DNA from: Streptomyces sp. P9-A2
GTDB taxonomy: Bacteria > Actinomycetota > Actinomycetes > Streptomycetales > Streptomycetaceae
NCBI RefSeq assembly: GCF_036634175.1
Contig: NZ_JAZIFX010000001.1
Coordinates: 3,472,001-3,536,000 of the forward strand
Length of the DNA: 64,000 nt
Reading direction: 5' to 3'
The notes below the pieces were generated by a model that saw only the letters and a list, made by a program, of their open reading frames with translations, was not told the origin of the DNA and searched no databases. The position numbers were made by a program, and so were the translations under genes. The stretch's first letter is position 1. Each line of letters begins with the position of its first letter. Shown piece after piece: positions 42,212-51,491 of this stretch.

Positions 42212-42744
42212 CCGCGGCGGCCGACCCTTGTCACCGACCGCCGACCGCAACCGCCGAACGGACCTGAACGGCTGCCCGGCCGAACGGACCGACGCGGCGC
42301 CCCGGCCGTCTTGACCCTCCAGGCCGACCCAGCCGACCCGGCCGTCTTGACCGTCATGGCCGTCCCGGGCCTCGCGGCCCCGTGACCATCCCGCCCCTCG
42401 CGGCCTCATGACCCCCGCGGCTCTCGCGCCCCCCGCGGCCCTCCCGTCCCTGCGACCCCGCGCCCCTCGTGCCCCCATGACCCTCGTGACTCCCCGTGAC
42501 CCCCGCGACCCCCGCGGCCCTCCGCTAAGTGTTCAACTTCCTGAACGTCGGTCACCAGCATGAACATTTTTGCGTGCTCTTGACTCTCCGCTTTCTTGTC
42601 GTGCCCACGCCTGCGCGCTCACGATGAGCGGGCACTTCGCACCCTGCCGCAGGCGCACCTCGGACCCACCGCACACTTACCCCGCTCGGGCGAAGTGCCA
42701 ACCAGATGAGCGGAGTTCACAAGGCGGACCCCGGAAGGGGGGAC
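42212..42744. other. C-rich intergenic region before the symporter
   Basis: A skewed run of degenerate CCCGCGACCC-type units fills 42300-42525, probably non-coding. A 10-bp inverted repeat (GGCACTTCGC at 42633-42642, GCGAAGTGCC at 42689-42698) lies in the likely promoter region of the symporter. GGAAGGGGGGAC is that gene's ribosome site. Confidence 0.6.
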
Positions 42745-44322
42745 ATGAACAGTCTCGACTGGGCGGTGCTCATCGGCTACTTCGCGGTGATGATCGCCAT
42801 CGGTGTCTGGTCGCACAAGCGGGTGGACAACGTCAGCGACTTCTTCACGGCCGGCGGCAAGATGCCCTGGTGGCTCTCCGGCATCTCCCACCACATGTCG
42901 GGTTACAGCGCGGTGATGTTCACCGGCTACGCCGGCATCGCGTACACCTACGGTGTGACGTCCTTCGTCACCTGGTCCTTCCCCATCGCCCTCGGCATCG
43001 CCATCGGGTCGAAACTGTTCGCCCCGCGGATCAACCGGCTGCGCTCCCGGCTCCATGTGGCGTCCCCGCTGGAGTACCTCAAGAACCGCTACGACCTGAA
43101 GACCCAACAGGCGCTGGCCTGGTCCGGCATGCTGCTGAAGATCGTGGACGTGGCCGCGAAATGGGCGGCGATCGCCACCCTGCTGGCGGTGTTCACCGGC
43201 GTCTCGCTCAACGAGGGCATCCTCATCACCGGCGTGGTCACGGCGATCTACTGCACCATCGGCGGCCTGTGGGCGGACGCGCTGACGGAGTTGGGGCAGT
43301 TCGTCATCCAGCTCCTGGCCGGTATCGCCATGTTCATCGCGGTGGTGTCCGAACTCGGAGACCACGGCGGCTTCTTCGGCGTGTGGGACGAGCCCGAGCT
43401 CCAGGGACACGCGGAGCCGCTGGTCGGGCCGTACGGCACGGTCTTCCTGCTGGCGTTCCTCTTCATCAAGCTGTTCGAGTACAACGGCGGCATGCTCAAC
43501 CAGGCCCAGCGGTACATGGCCACGGCCACGCCCCGCGAGGCGGAGCGCTCGGCACGGCTCTCGGCGGCGCTGTGGCTGGTCTGGCCGCTGGTGCTGTTCT
43601 TCCCGATGTGGATGTCGCCGCTGCTCGTGGAGTCCCAGAAGGCGGACGGTTCCGACTCGTACGCCCTGATGACCGAACAACTGCTGCCGCACGGCCTGTT
43701 GGGACTGGTCATCGTGGGTTTCTTCTCCCACACGATGGCGATGTGCTCCTCGGACGCCAACGCCATCGCGGCCGTGTTCACCCGGGACGTCGCCCCGGTG
43801 CTGTCCGCGAGGGCACGGCGGTGGAACGACCGGTCGGGGCTGGTCGCGGCCCGGGTGACGACCGTGGTCTTCCTCGGCCTGTCCATGGCGGTGGCGACAC
43901 AGGTCGACTCACCGACGTTCAAGGACATCATCACCGTGGTCATCAAGTGGGTGGCCGGTCTGATGGGCCCGATCGCCATTCCGATGATGCTGGGTCTGCT
44001 GCGTCCGTTCCGCCGCTCGGGCCCGACCGCGGCGCTCTCCAGCTGGTTCATGGGCCTGCTGGCCTTCTGGCTGGTGAACTACCCGATCAACTGGGCCGTC
44101 GAGGGGGGTGTGCCCCTGGAGTACCAGGTCTCGATCCCGCTCGCCGTCTCACTGATCCTGTACGTCCTGATCGGCTACGCGAAACCGGAGGACACTCCGG
44201 AGCGCATGGCGGTCATCGAACGCATCAACACCGACGGCGACGACGGCTCCGCCGCGGCGGCGGTACCGGCCCCGGCGAAGGCCCCGGACGTGGCATCCAC
44301 CCGGACACCGGACAATCCCTGA
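42745..44322 (+). CDS. Sodium:solute symporter family transporter
   Basis: 525 residues, about 13 membrane spans of the LeuT-like SSS fold. Recognisable parts are VDNVSDFFTAGGKMPWW in the first loop, YSAVMFTGYAGIAYTYG in span 2, and the Na2-type SSDANAIAAVFTRD segment in span 8. The tail after 490 is hydrophilic. Such transporters bring in sugars, carboxylates or nucleosides with sodium. The ATG at 42745 has GGAAGGGGGGAC upstream; an earlier in-frame ATG at 42706 has none. It is convergent with the next gene, the stops 18 bp apart. Confidence 0.92.
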   Translation: MNSLDWAVLIGYFAVMIAIGVWSHKRVDNVSDFFTAGGKMPWWLSGISHHMSGYSAVMFTGYAGIAYTYGVTSFVTWSFPIALGIAIGSKLFAPRINRLRSRLHVASPLEYLKNRYDLKTQQALAWSGMLLKIVDVAAKWAAIATLLAVFTGVSLNEGILITGVVTAIYCTIGGLWADALTELGQFVIQLLAGIAMFIAVVSELGDHGGFFGVWDEPELQGHAEPLVGPYGTVFLLAFLFIKLFEYNGGMLNQAQRYMATATPREAERSARLSAALWLVWPLVLFFPMWMSPLLVESQKADGSDSYALMTEQLLPHGLLGLVIVGFFSHTMAMCSSDANAIAAVFTRDVAPVLSARARRWNDRSGLVAARVTTVVFLGLSMAVATQVDSPTFKDIITVVIKWVAGLMGPIAIPMMLGLLRPFRRSGPTAALSSWFMGLLAFWLVNYPINWAVEGGVPLEYQVSIPLAVSLILYVLIGYAKPEDTPERMAVIERINTDGDDGSAAAAVPAPAKAPDVASTRTPDNP

Positions 44323-44340
44323 CCCCGGGCGTTCCACGGG

Positions 44341-45477
44341 TCACCCGGTCAGGGCGCCTCCCGCGCCACGCGGGTAGCGCGCCAGCCAGGCCGGGGACGA
44401 GCCGGCCGGGCCGTGCAGGGCGGGACCCTGGGTCATCTCCATGGCGAAGTCGTCGGCGAGTTCCAGGATCGTGGGACGGCCCTCCAGTTCGGCCAGCCAG
44501 GCCGGCGGGAGGGCCGTTTCGCCATGCAGGGCCCCCAGCAGCCCGCCGGTCAGCGCACCGGCCGCCGCGCTGGGCCCGTCCATGTTGACGGCGAGGCACA
44601 GCCCGTGCCGTACGTCCTCCCCCACCAGCGCGCAGTACACGGCGACGGCGACGAGCCCCTCGGCCGTACCCGCCCCGGTGAGCCCGGTGATCCGCTCCGG
44701 CGTGGGCATCCCCTGCCGTACGGCCCCCAGCGCCTGCTGCAGGGCGTCCGTCACCGGCTGGTGCCCCGGCCGTGCGGCCAGCAGCGCGAGCGCCCGCTGC
44801 ACCGCCGTGTCGAGGTTCTCGCCCCGGGCCAGCCCGTGCACGATCGCCGCGTACCCGCCGGCCGCGAGGTAGGCGGCCGGCCCGCCGTGGGTCTGTGCCG
44901 CGCACTCCACGGCGATCTGGGCGACGAGCTGCGGCTCCCAGCCGACGAGCAGCCCGAAGGGCGCCGAGCGGGCCGCCGCCTCGGGGCCCTCCTCGGCGGG
45001 GTTCTTGGGCGCCTCGGGCGTGCCCATGGTGTCGTCCCCGAGTCCGGCCAGCAGCGCGCGGGCCGGGGCGCGGCGGGCGTAGAGCCACTCCTCGCGCGCG
45101 AGCCACCCGTCCTCCTTGCGGCGCTCGTCGGGCCCCCAGTCCCGCTGGGTCGTGGCCCAGCGCAGGTACGCGCGGTGCAGATCGGTCGGCGGGTGCCAGG
45201 CACCGGTGTCGCGCCGCACCTGGGCGCGGATGAGGCCGTCCACGGAGAACAGGGTCATCTGGGTGAGATGGGTGACGGCGCCGCGCCGGCCGTGGGCGGG
45301 GGCGGGTCCGGTGATCCCGGCGGCGCCGTGCGTCTGCCGGATCGCGTCGATGCCCTGCCCGTCCACGGGCGCGCCCAGCGCGTCCCCGAGGGCCACGCCG
45401 AGCAGCGTCCCGCGCACCCGGCTGCGGAAGTCCTGTTGCTCGCGGCGCCCCCAGACGGGCCCGGAAGTCGCATCCAC
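44341..45477 (-). CDS. ADP-ribosylglycohydrolase-like protein
   Basis: 378 residues. The first helix motif GTLLGVALGDALGAPVDG and the late VNMDGPSAAAGALTGGLLGA helix fit the ADP-ribosyl-hydrolase (DraG/MacroH) fold, which removes ADP-ribose from proteins with two magnesium ions. The early metal-binding SDDTQ-type motif is here THLTQ, so one metal site lacks its aspartates. It may have lost or changed its activity. The GTG at 45477 is preferred since GGGAGG lies five bases before it. Monocistronic; convergent with the symporter. Confidence 0.85.
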   Translation of the reverse strand: MDATSGPVWGRREQQDFRSRVRGTLLGVALGDALGAPVDGQGIDAIRQTHGAAGITGPAPAHGRRGAVTHLTQMTLFSVDGLIRAQVRRDTGAWHPPTDLHRAYLRWATTQRDWGPDERRKEDGWLAREEWLYARRAPARALLAGLGDDTMGTPEAPKNPAEEGPEAAARSAPFGLLVGWEPQLVAQIAVECAAQTHGGPAAYLAAGGYAAIVHGLARGENLDTAVQRALALLAARPGHQPVTDALQQALGAVRQGMPTPERITGLTGAGTAEGLVAVAVYCALVGEDVRHGLCLAVNMDGPSAAAGALTGGLLGALHGETALPPAWLAELEGRPTILELADDFAMEMTQGPALHGPAGSSPAWLARYPRGAGGALTG

Positions 45478-45804
45478 CCAGACCTCCCGGACACCGTGCG
45501 TACGTGCGACGCCAAGCACTGTATGCGAACAGGGACGGTCGGTTCAGGGCACGGAGAGGTATGAGAGCGGTGACCGAAGTGACCGACCTGACCACACCTG
45601 GTCACCTACGTCCGGCCTCGTAACGGCGCTCAGGGCTGAGTGCGCCAGGCGGGCGTCGGGTCGTGTTCCGAACCGTGCCCGTGCGGGAGAGGGGGTGCGG
45701 AATCGTGTCGGGCCACGGGCCGCCACACAGGGGGGAGGAATCCGCCATGTCCACCACCGCTCCACACGGCGCGCGAGCATGACGAGGGGCGACGCCATCA
45801 ATTG
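45478..45804. other. Non-coding stretch between divergent genes
   Basis: Contains the promoter of the ADP-ribosylglycohydrolase-like gene at its left and leads to the toxin-antitoxin promoter at its right. No gene seen. Confidence 0.5.
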
Positions 45805-45826
45805 ACTTCGGAATACGTTCCGAAGT
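45805..45826. promoter_or_regulatory. Palindromic operator over the toxin-antitoxin promoter
   Basis: ACTTCGGAA and TTCCGAAGT flank TACG in a 22-bp palindrome. A -35-like TTGACT (45802-45807) overlaps its left edge, and a -10-like TACCGT (45826-45831) starts at its right end. With the ATG at 45838 the transcript would start on or next to the start codon. This is where an autorepressing antitoxin would bind. Confidence 0.75.
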
Positions 45827-45837
45827 ACCGTTTCTGT

Positions 45838-46299
45838 ATGCCCACTCCCACGGTCGCCTTCTCAGAGCTCTCGAAGAACTCGAGACGTGTCGCCGAAACG
45901 CTCGACCGGGCCCACCGCGTGCACATCACACGTCGGGACGGCGAGGACCTCTACCTGACCACAGCTCGTCATGATCAACAGCGCGAGGAAACCGCGGACG
46001 TCACGGCCCGCCTCCTCTCCGCTCTCGTGCGCAGCGATGCCGGCGAGCGGGCCATACAGCGCGCGCTCCCCTCGGTCTTCCCCTGGGTCCGTCACCTGTC
46101 CACGGAAGAACTACGGCAGCTCGTGACCGACCTCATCGACGCCACGCACGACATCGCCCAGCTGGACATCCACGGCGAACTCCACCGCGTCATCGTCGAA
46201 TGGCGCGCAACGGCCCGCATCCTCGCCGACCCCGAACTCACCGCACAGCTCACCCGCCGACTGCCGGACGAGGACCATGGCGAGGTGACCGCGCCGTGA
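45838..46299 (+). CDS. Phd/YefM-type antitoxin with extended C-terminus
   Basis: 153 residues. The N-terminal 55 residues match the prevent-host-death DNA-binding fold: PTPTVAFSELSKNSRRVAET, then VHITRRDGEDLYLTT. The C-terminal 95 residues are helical and longer than usual. It would bind the palindrome at 45805 and neutralise the toxin encoded next. No ribosome site precedes the ATG, and the -10 lies only seven bases upstream, so the mRNA is likely leaderless. The stop overlaps the toxin start by GTGA. Confidence 0.85.
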   Translation: MPTPTVAFSELSKNSRRVAETLDRAHRVHITRRDGEDLYLTTARHDQQREETADVTARLLSALVRSDAGERAIQRALPSVFPWVRHLSTEELRQLVTDLIDATHDIAQLDIHGELHRVIVEWRATARILADPELTAQLTRRLPDEDHGEVTAP

Positions 46300-46649
46300 C
46301 CCCGAAGCGCGGTGACGGCGTCGCCCCACCTTCTGTGGGCAAGGAATGGCACCTGCGATTCGCTACGAACGAGGCAGCGAAGGGATGGGGCGAGCTGGGG
46401 GCGGAGCCGCCGGGAAACACACGTCGCTGCTTCGGGGCCCTGCGCACCGATCCGTTGTCCCGAGCCGACCTCGATCGTCAGCACCGCCTGCGTGGCCGAC
46501 TGGCCACGGGCAACCTCCGCGGCCAGGACCTGGCTCAGTGGGAGTACGAGGTGACGGCAGGCGGCCGGGTTCGCTACCTCATTGACGAAGAGCGGCGGAC
46601 GGTCCACCTCGTGTACGCGTCCACTCGACACCCCAAGGACACCGACTGA
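46296..46649 (+). CDS. RelE/ParE-type toxin
   Basis: 117 residues from the GTG at 46296, translationally coupled to the antitoxin. Its middle and end (GRLATGNLRGQDLAQWEYEV, then GGRVRYLIDEERRTVHLVYA) resemble the beta-sheet core of the RelE/ParE superfamily, where Arg and Tyr/His contact mRNA on the ribosome or gyrase. The N-terminus carries WHLRFATNEAAKGWGEL, a common opening in actinobacterial members. Whether it is a ribosome-dependent nuclease or a gyrase poison cannot be told. Confidence 0.8.
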   Translation: MTPKRGDGVAPPSVGKEWHLRFATNEAAKGWGELGAEPPGNTRRCFGALRTDPLSRADLDRQHRLRGRLATGNLRGQDLAQWEYEVTAGGRVRYLIDEERRTVHLVYASTRHPKDTD

Positions 46650-46686
46650 TCGTCCCCGGTGCCGCCGGACCGGCCGAGGTCCGCCG

Positions 46687-47274
46687 CTACTCGACGACCC
46701 GGACCGTCGTGCCCGTGGTGCCGAAGGTCCACAGGGCCTCGCCGTCGGCCTTGGCCACGCGGATGCCGCCGGTGCTGCGTCCTTCGGCGGGCGGGGGCGA
46801 GGAGCCGTCGACGGCGTTGGAGAAGGCGATGGAGACGCCGGACTTCGCGGTGAAGTACATGATGTGCTCGATGTCCACGCCGTCGCTGCCGGTGGTGGCC
46901 TCGGTGCGGGTGCCGATCGTGTACGTACCGGGGTCGGGGGCGACCGTGCCCGGCCAGACCTCGAAGGAGCGGCGGGGGGCGTCGCTGGCGTCGACCAGCC
47001 ACACCTGCCGGGTGTCGAGGGAGTAGACGATGCGGCGGCCGGTGCCGGAGCCGTCCGGGACGGCCGACGCGTCCGCCCCCGTTCCCGTCCCCGTTTCCTT
47101 CTCCTTCGGTTCGGCGGACGGTTTCGCGTCCGCCGTGGCCGACGCGCTCGGGCGGCTCGTGGAGGCGGTGGGCTTCGTCCCCTGGTCCGCCTGGACGGCC
47201 AGGACCGCCACTACGGCTATCGCCCCCGTGGTCAGCCCGGTCACCCAGGCCCACGAAGGAAGACGGGCAGGCAC
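46687..47274 (-). CDS. Membrane-anchored L,D-transpeptidase-like (YkuD fold) protein without the catalytic cysteine
   Basis: 195 residues. A membrane anchor is at 8-28 (WVTGLTTGAIAVVAVLAVQA), then a Thr/Ser/Pro linker and, from about 78, a YkuD-like beta domain: RIVYSLDTRQVWLVD, then FEVWPGTVAPDPGTYTIGTR. Where active enzymes have HG...SxGCxR, this protein reads IAFSN...STGGIRV, so both the His and the Cys are lost. It may bind rather than cross-link peptidoglycan. The GTG start fits the anchor. It is convergent with the toxin gene. Similar short proteins with SAGCIR exist in Streptomyces. Confidence 0.7.
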   Translation of the reverse strand: MPARLPSWAWVTGLTTGAIAVVAVLAVQADQGTKPTASTSRPSASATADAKPSAEPKEKETGTGTGADASAVPDGSGTGRRIVYSLDTRQVWLVDASDAPRRSFEVWPGTVAPDPGTYTIGTRTEATTGSDGVDIEHIMYFTAKSGVSIAFSNAVDGSSPPPAEGRSTGGIRVAKADGEALWTFGTTGTTVRVVE

Positions 47275-47392
47275 CGGTACGCATCTCCTAGGTGTGGCGG
47301 AGTTCCGCCCCCTCGAACCGGGGGCCAGATCATCGTACTGCCCGGTCTGCCTCGGCTCCCCCCTCGAGAGCCCCGTTCCCGTCCGCCTCCGC

Positions 47393-49996
47393 TCACTCCC
47401 GGCCTCGGTCCAGCACCGGCAGCAGTTCCGGCAGGTGGCCGTCCGAGGCGCGGGCCGCTTGCTGCCGTTCCTCGGAGACCTCGCCGTACAGGGTGGTACG
47501 GGGCCTGGCCGGGCGGCCCGCCGCCTCCGCCACCGCGATCAGGTCCTTGACGGACTTGTACGAACCGTAGGAGGAGCCCGCCATGCGGGAGATGGTCTCC
47601 TCCATGAGGGTGCCGCCGAGGTCGTTGGCGCCGGAGCGGAGCATCTCCGCCGCGCCCTCCGCGCCCAGTTTCACCCAGCTGGTCTGGATGTGGGGGATGT
47701 GCGGGTGGAGCAGGAGGCGGGCCATCGCCGTGACCGCGCGGTTGTCGCGGCTCGTCGGGCCGGGGCGGGCGATGCCGGCCAGGTAGACGGGGGCGTTGGT
47801 GTGGATGAAGGGGAGGGTGACGAACTCCGTGAAGCCGCCGGTGCGCTGCTGGATGCCGGCCAGGGTGCGCAGGTGCCCGAGCCAGTGGCGGGGCTGGTCG
47901 ACGTGGCCGTACATCATCGTCGAGGAGGAGCGGATGCCCAGGTCGTGGGCGGTTTCGATGACCTCGATCCAGGTGGCCGCCGGCAGTTTGCCCTTGGTCA
48001 GGATCCAGCGGACCTCGTCGTCGAGGATCTCCGCAGCCGTGCCGGGGACGGTGTCCAGGCCGGCCTCCTTGGCGGCGGTCAGCCATTCGCGGATCGACAG
48101 GCCGGTGCGGGTGGCGCCGTTGACCACCTCCATCGGGGAGAAGGCGTGCACATGCATGCCGGGGACGCGTTCCTTCACCGCCTTCGCGATGTCGAAGTAC
48201 GCCGTGCCGGGCAGGTCGGGGTGGATGCCGCCCTGCATACAGACCTCCACCGCGCCCACGTCCCACGCCTGCTGGGCGCGGTCGGCCACCTGGTCCAGGG
48301 AGAGCGTGTAGGCGTCGGCGTCCGTGCGGCGCTGCGCGAAGGCACAGAAACGGCAGCCGGTGTAACAGACGTTGGTGAAGTTGATGTTGCGGGTGACGAT
48401 GTAGGTGACGTCGTCGCCGACCGCCGCCTTCCGCACGTCGTCCGCGATCCGGCACAGGGCGTCCAGCGCCGGCCCGTCGGCGTGCAGGAGGGCGAGGGCC
48501 TCGTCGTCGGTCAGCCGGGTCGGGTCGTCGGCCGCCGTCGCCAGGGCCTGGCGTACGTCGGTGTCGATGCGCTCGGGCCGCATGCCGGGGACGGCGGCCT
48601 CGCGCAGGGCGCCCCAGTCGCCGTACACCTCGTCGAAGTCGTCGCGGCGGTCGGTGGTGCGGCCCTCGGTGTCGATGGTGCGGTGCAGGTCGGTACGGCC
48701 GGTGGCGGTGAACGCCTCGTCCGGTTCCTGCCAGGGCAGCCCCTCCGGGAGGACACCGGAGCGCGCCAGGCCCGTGGCCGGGTCGGCGAGCGCCGCCACG
48801 TGCGGGCGCAGCCGCGGGTCCAGCCAGGGCTCGCCGCGCCGGACGAACTCCGGGTAGACGCAGAGACGTTCCCTCAGTTCGAAGCCGGCCGCGCGGGACC
48901 GTTCGACGAGTTCGTCGATCTGCGGCCAGGGACGTTCGGGGTTCACGTGGTCGATGGTGAGCGGGGAGACACCGCCCCAGTCGTCGATGCCGGCCGCGAT
49001 CAGCCGCTCGTACTCGGAGTCGACGAGGTTGGGCGGGGCCTGGATGCAGGCGGTGGGGCCGAGGACGTGCCGGGCGACGGCGACCGCGGCGATCAGCGCG
49101 TCGAGTTCCGCGTCCGGCATGCCGCGCATCGCGGTGTCCGGCTTGGCGCGGAAGTTCTGGATGATCAGTTCCTGGATGCCGTGATGGGCCCGGGAGATCT
49201 TCCGCAGCGCGAAGAGGGACTCGGCGCGCTCCTCGTACGTCTCCCCGATACCGATGAGGATGCCCGAGGTGAAGGGGACCGAGGAGCGGCCGGCGTCCTC
49301 CAGGACGCGCAGGCGGACGGCGGGTTCCTTGTCCGGCGAGCCGTGGTGCGGGCCGCCGGGCTCGGACCACAGGCGGGTCGCGGTGGTCTCCAGCATCATG
49401 CCCATGGACGGTGCGACCGGCTTGAGGCGCTGGAAGTCGGTCCAGGTCAGCACGCCCGGATTCAGGTGGGGCAGCAGGCCCGTCTCCTCCAGGATGCGGA
49501 TGGAGATGGCGCGGACGTACGCGATCGTGTCGTCGTAGCCGTGCGCGTCGAGCCACTCGCGCGCCTCGGGCCAGCGGTCCTCGGGCTTGTCGCCGAGGGT
49601 GATGAGGGCTTCCTTGCAGCCGGCGGCGGCGCCCTTGCGGGCGACGTCGAGCACCTCGTCCGGCGACATGAACATCCCGTGCCCGGCGCGGCGCAGCTTG
49701 CCCGGCACGGTGACGAACGTGCAGTAGTGGCACTTGTCCCGGCACAGCCGGGTCAGCGGGACGAAGACGCTCTTCGAGTACGTGATCACTCCGGGCCGGC
49801 CCGCGGCCAGGAGGCCCGCGTCCCGGACCCGGGCGGCCGAGGCGCACAGGTCCTCCAACTGCTCACCGCGCGCCTGGAGCAGGACCGCCGCCTCGGCTAC
49901 GTCGAGGGAGACACCGTCCCGTGCTCGTCTGAGGGCGCGGCGCAGGGAGTTCTCGGTCGGGCCGGTTCCGGAGGTCACGGATGCCGAAGTCGTCAT
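47393..49996 (-). CDS. fbiC: 7,8-didemethyl-8-hydroxy-5-deazariboflavin (FO) synthase, bifunctional
   Basis: 867 residues, the usual length for actinobacterial FbiC (CofG-CofH fused). Two radical-SAM barrels each carry a CX3CX2C cluster: CRDKCHYC at residues 85-92 and CYTGCRFC near 543-550. It couples tyrosine with the pyrimidine intermediate of riboflavin synthesis to make FO, the chromophore of coenzyme F420. Adjacent upstream on the same strand is an LLM-class F420-type oxidoreductase, which fits supply of the cofactor beside a user. The context agrees with SCO4429 in S. coelicolor. Confidence 0.97.
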   Translation of the reverse strand: MTTSASVTSGTGPTENSLRRALRRARDGVSLDVAEAAVLLQARGEQLEDLCASAARVRDAGLLAAGRPGVITYSKSVFVPLTRLCRDKCHYCTFVTVPGKLRRAGHGMFMSPDEVLDVARKGAAAGCKEALITLGDKPEDRWPEAREWLDAHGYDDTIAYVRAISIRILEETGLLPHLNPGVLTWTDFQRLKPVAPSMGMMLETTATRLWSEPGGPHHGSPDKEPAVRLRVLEDAGRSSVPFTSGILIGIGETYEERAESLFALRKISRAHHGIQELIIQNFRAKPDTAMRGMPDAELDALIAAVAVARHVLGPTACIQAPPNLVDSEYERLIAAGIDDWGGVSPLTIDHVNPERPWPQIDELVERSRAAGFELRERLCVYPEFVRRGEPWLDPRLRPHVAALADPATGLARSGVLPEGLPWQEPDEAFTATGRTDLHRTIDTEGRTTDRRDDFDEVYGDWGALREAAVPGMRPERIDTDVRQALATAADDPTRLTDDEALALLHADGPALDALCRIADDVRKAAVGDDVTYIVTRNINFTNVCYTGCRFCAFAQRRTDADAYTLSLDQVADRAQQAWDVGAVEVCMQGGIHPDLPGTAYFDIAKAVKERVPGMHVHAFSPMEVVNGATRTGLSIREWLTAAKEAGLDTVPGTAAEILDDEVRWILTKGKLPAATWIEVIETAHDLGIRSSSTMMYGHVDQPRHWLGHLRTLAGIQQRTGGFTEFVTLPFIHTNAPVYLAGIARPGPTSRDNRAVTAMARLLLHPHIPHIQTSWVKLGAEGAAEMLRSGANDLGGTLMEETISRMAGSSYGSYKSVKDLIAVAEAAGRPARPRTTLYGEVSEERQQAARASDGHLPELLPVLDRGRE

Positions 49997-50100
49997 TCCT
50001 CGAGGATACGTTCGGTGTGATCAGGGCAAAGAGGGGCCGTGCGGAGCAGCCCGAAGGTACTCCTCGGACGTCGTCGACGAACGTCGTCGACCAGCCCCGT
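49997..50100. other. Spacer between fbiC and the minisatellite
   Basis: Contains a CGTCGTCGACGAACGTCGTCGACC stretch with repeated CGTCGAC-like units; likely holds the fbiC promoter. No gene seen. Confidence 0.5.
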
Positions 50101-50215
50101 CATCGGGCGTCACCATCGGGCATCGCCATCGGGCATCGCCATCGGGCATCGCCATCAGGCGTCACCATCAGGCATCGCCATCAGCCGTCGTCACCGGGCG
50201 TCGTCACCGGCCGTC
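50101..50215 (+). repeat. 13-bp minisatellite running into the 3' end of an oxidoreductase gene
   Basis: Eight or nine units of CATCGGGCATCGC and variants (CATCAGGCGTCAC, CACCGGGCGTCGT) fill the space between fbiC and the LLM-type gene. The last unit covers the stop and final codons of that gene (50204-50215), so the array seems to have grown from its end. Confidence 0.9.
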
Positions 50216-51058
50216 GACGAACGGCTGGTACGCGTCCAGTGCCCGCAGGACCCCCGCCTCCCCCTCCGGCGGCAGCTGCACCACGACCTCCTCGATCCCC
50301 AGTCCGGCGTAGTGGGCGAGCTTGTCCGGGGTGGGCCGGACCGCGTACGGGACGACCTGGAGGGCGCCGGGGTCGCGGCCGGCGTCGGCCCAGGCGGCGC
50401 GCAGCGCGGGCAGGGACTCGGACAGGCCGCGTCCGCCGATCGGCAGCCAGCCGTCGGCGTACGCGCAGATGTGCGTGAACAGTTTCGGCCCGGCCGCCCC
50501 GCCGACCAGGGTGCGCGGTCCGACGACCGGGCCGCGCGGCTTCTGGACCGGCTTGGGGTGCGCGAAGCTGGCCCGGACGCTGCCGAACTCGCCTTCGTGC
50601 GCGGTCGGTTCCTCCGACCAGAGGGCCTGCATCAGGCCCATCCGGTCCCGGACCAGCTCACGCCGCGTCCGCCATCGCACCCCGTGGTCGGCGGCCTCCT
50701 CGACGTTCCAGCCGAAGCCGACCCCGAGGGTGAACCGGCCGCCGGAGAGGTGGTCGAGGGTCGCGATCTGCTTGGCCAGGTCGATCGGGTCGTGCTGCGC
50801 GGCAAGCGTGATGCCGGTACCGATGCCGAGCCGCTCGGTGACGGCCGCGGCCTGCCCGAGCGCGACGAACGGGTCCAGGGTGCGGGTGTACTCCCGGGGC
50901 AGCTCGCCACCCGCCGGGTACGGGGTGGTCCGCTCGACGGGAATGTGCGTGTGCTCGGGCAGATACAGCCCGGCGTATCCGCGCTGCTCCAGCTCGGGGG
51001 CGAGCCGGGTGGGGGTGATCGTCTCGTCGGTGAGGAAGATCGTGACGGCGATGCGCAT
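50204..51058 (-). CDS. LLM-class F420-dependent-type oxidoreductase
   Basis: 284 residues of a luciferase-like TIM barrel. Features include MRIAVTIFLTDETI, LYLPEHTHIPV, a GTGITLAAQHDPIDLAKQIA helix and GRFTLGVGFGWNVEE with the loop that binds the deazaflavin phosphate. Members use reduced F420 or FMN for hydride transfer to unknown substrates. It lies upstream of fbiC, the FO synthase. The ATG at 51058 has only a weak GGCCGCC site but matches family N-termini. Confidence 0.93.
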   Translation of the reverse strand: MRIAVTIFLTDETITPTRLAPELEQRGYAGLYLPEHTHIPVERTTPYPAGGELPREYTRTLDPFVALGQAAAVTERLGIGTGITLAAQHDPIDLAKQIATLDHLSGGRFTLGVGFGWNVEEAADHGVRWRTRRELVRDRMGLMQALWSEEPTAHEGEFGSVRASFAHPKPVQKPRGPVVGPRTLVGGAAGPKLFTHICAYADGWLPIGGRGLSESLPALRAAWADAGRDPGALQVVPYAVRPTPDKLAHYAGLGIEEVVVQLPPEGEAGVLRALDAYQPFVDGR

Positions 51059-51491
51059 GGGCGGCCTTTCGTACGCGGACGACGAAGCCATCAATACCCG
51101 GGCCCGGCCCGTCTGTCCATACCGACCGGTCGGAACAGGACCCGTGGAGGGAAGGGCCGCAAGAACGGACGCCGGACGGCGGATGCCGAGCGGCGGACCG
51201 CCCTGCCGCGGCCGTCTCCTTCGGCGGGGCTCGGACGACGCGGGGCACCGCGGTGTCGGCCTGACGTTCAGTCAATAATGTGTGATTGAAGGGCAGAACG
51301 GGCCTGGGTGCCCGTTGCGGGTGACGGGCCCGCGCAACGCCCGCGCCATGCCCGTGCGCACGGGTGCGCAGAAGGTGTGAGGGCCTTGTGGAGCGGGCGC
51401 GCGCCCGTGTGATCGCCGTCTCGCACGGCTGCCGCATCCGTCACGGACAAGGCAGACTGGCGTGGTTGTTGAGGATGCATAGGGGGACTGC
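51059..51491. other. Divergent regulatory region of the LLM gene and afsR
   Basis: 433 bp without a supported gene. AATAATGTGTGATTGAA at 51274-51290 is AT-rich and may include a promoter; AGGGGGAC near 51480 is the afsR ribosome site. Confidence 0.55.

Noticed and set aside
47030..50020. 996-residue plus-strand frame
   Set aside because: Antisense to fbiC; the two radical-SAM clusters are on the minus strand.
50101..50215. CRISPR-like array
   Set aside because: Units are 13 bp with no unique spacers and no cas genes nearby; it is a minisatellite. The same applies to the arrays at 1842, 7508 and 27371.
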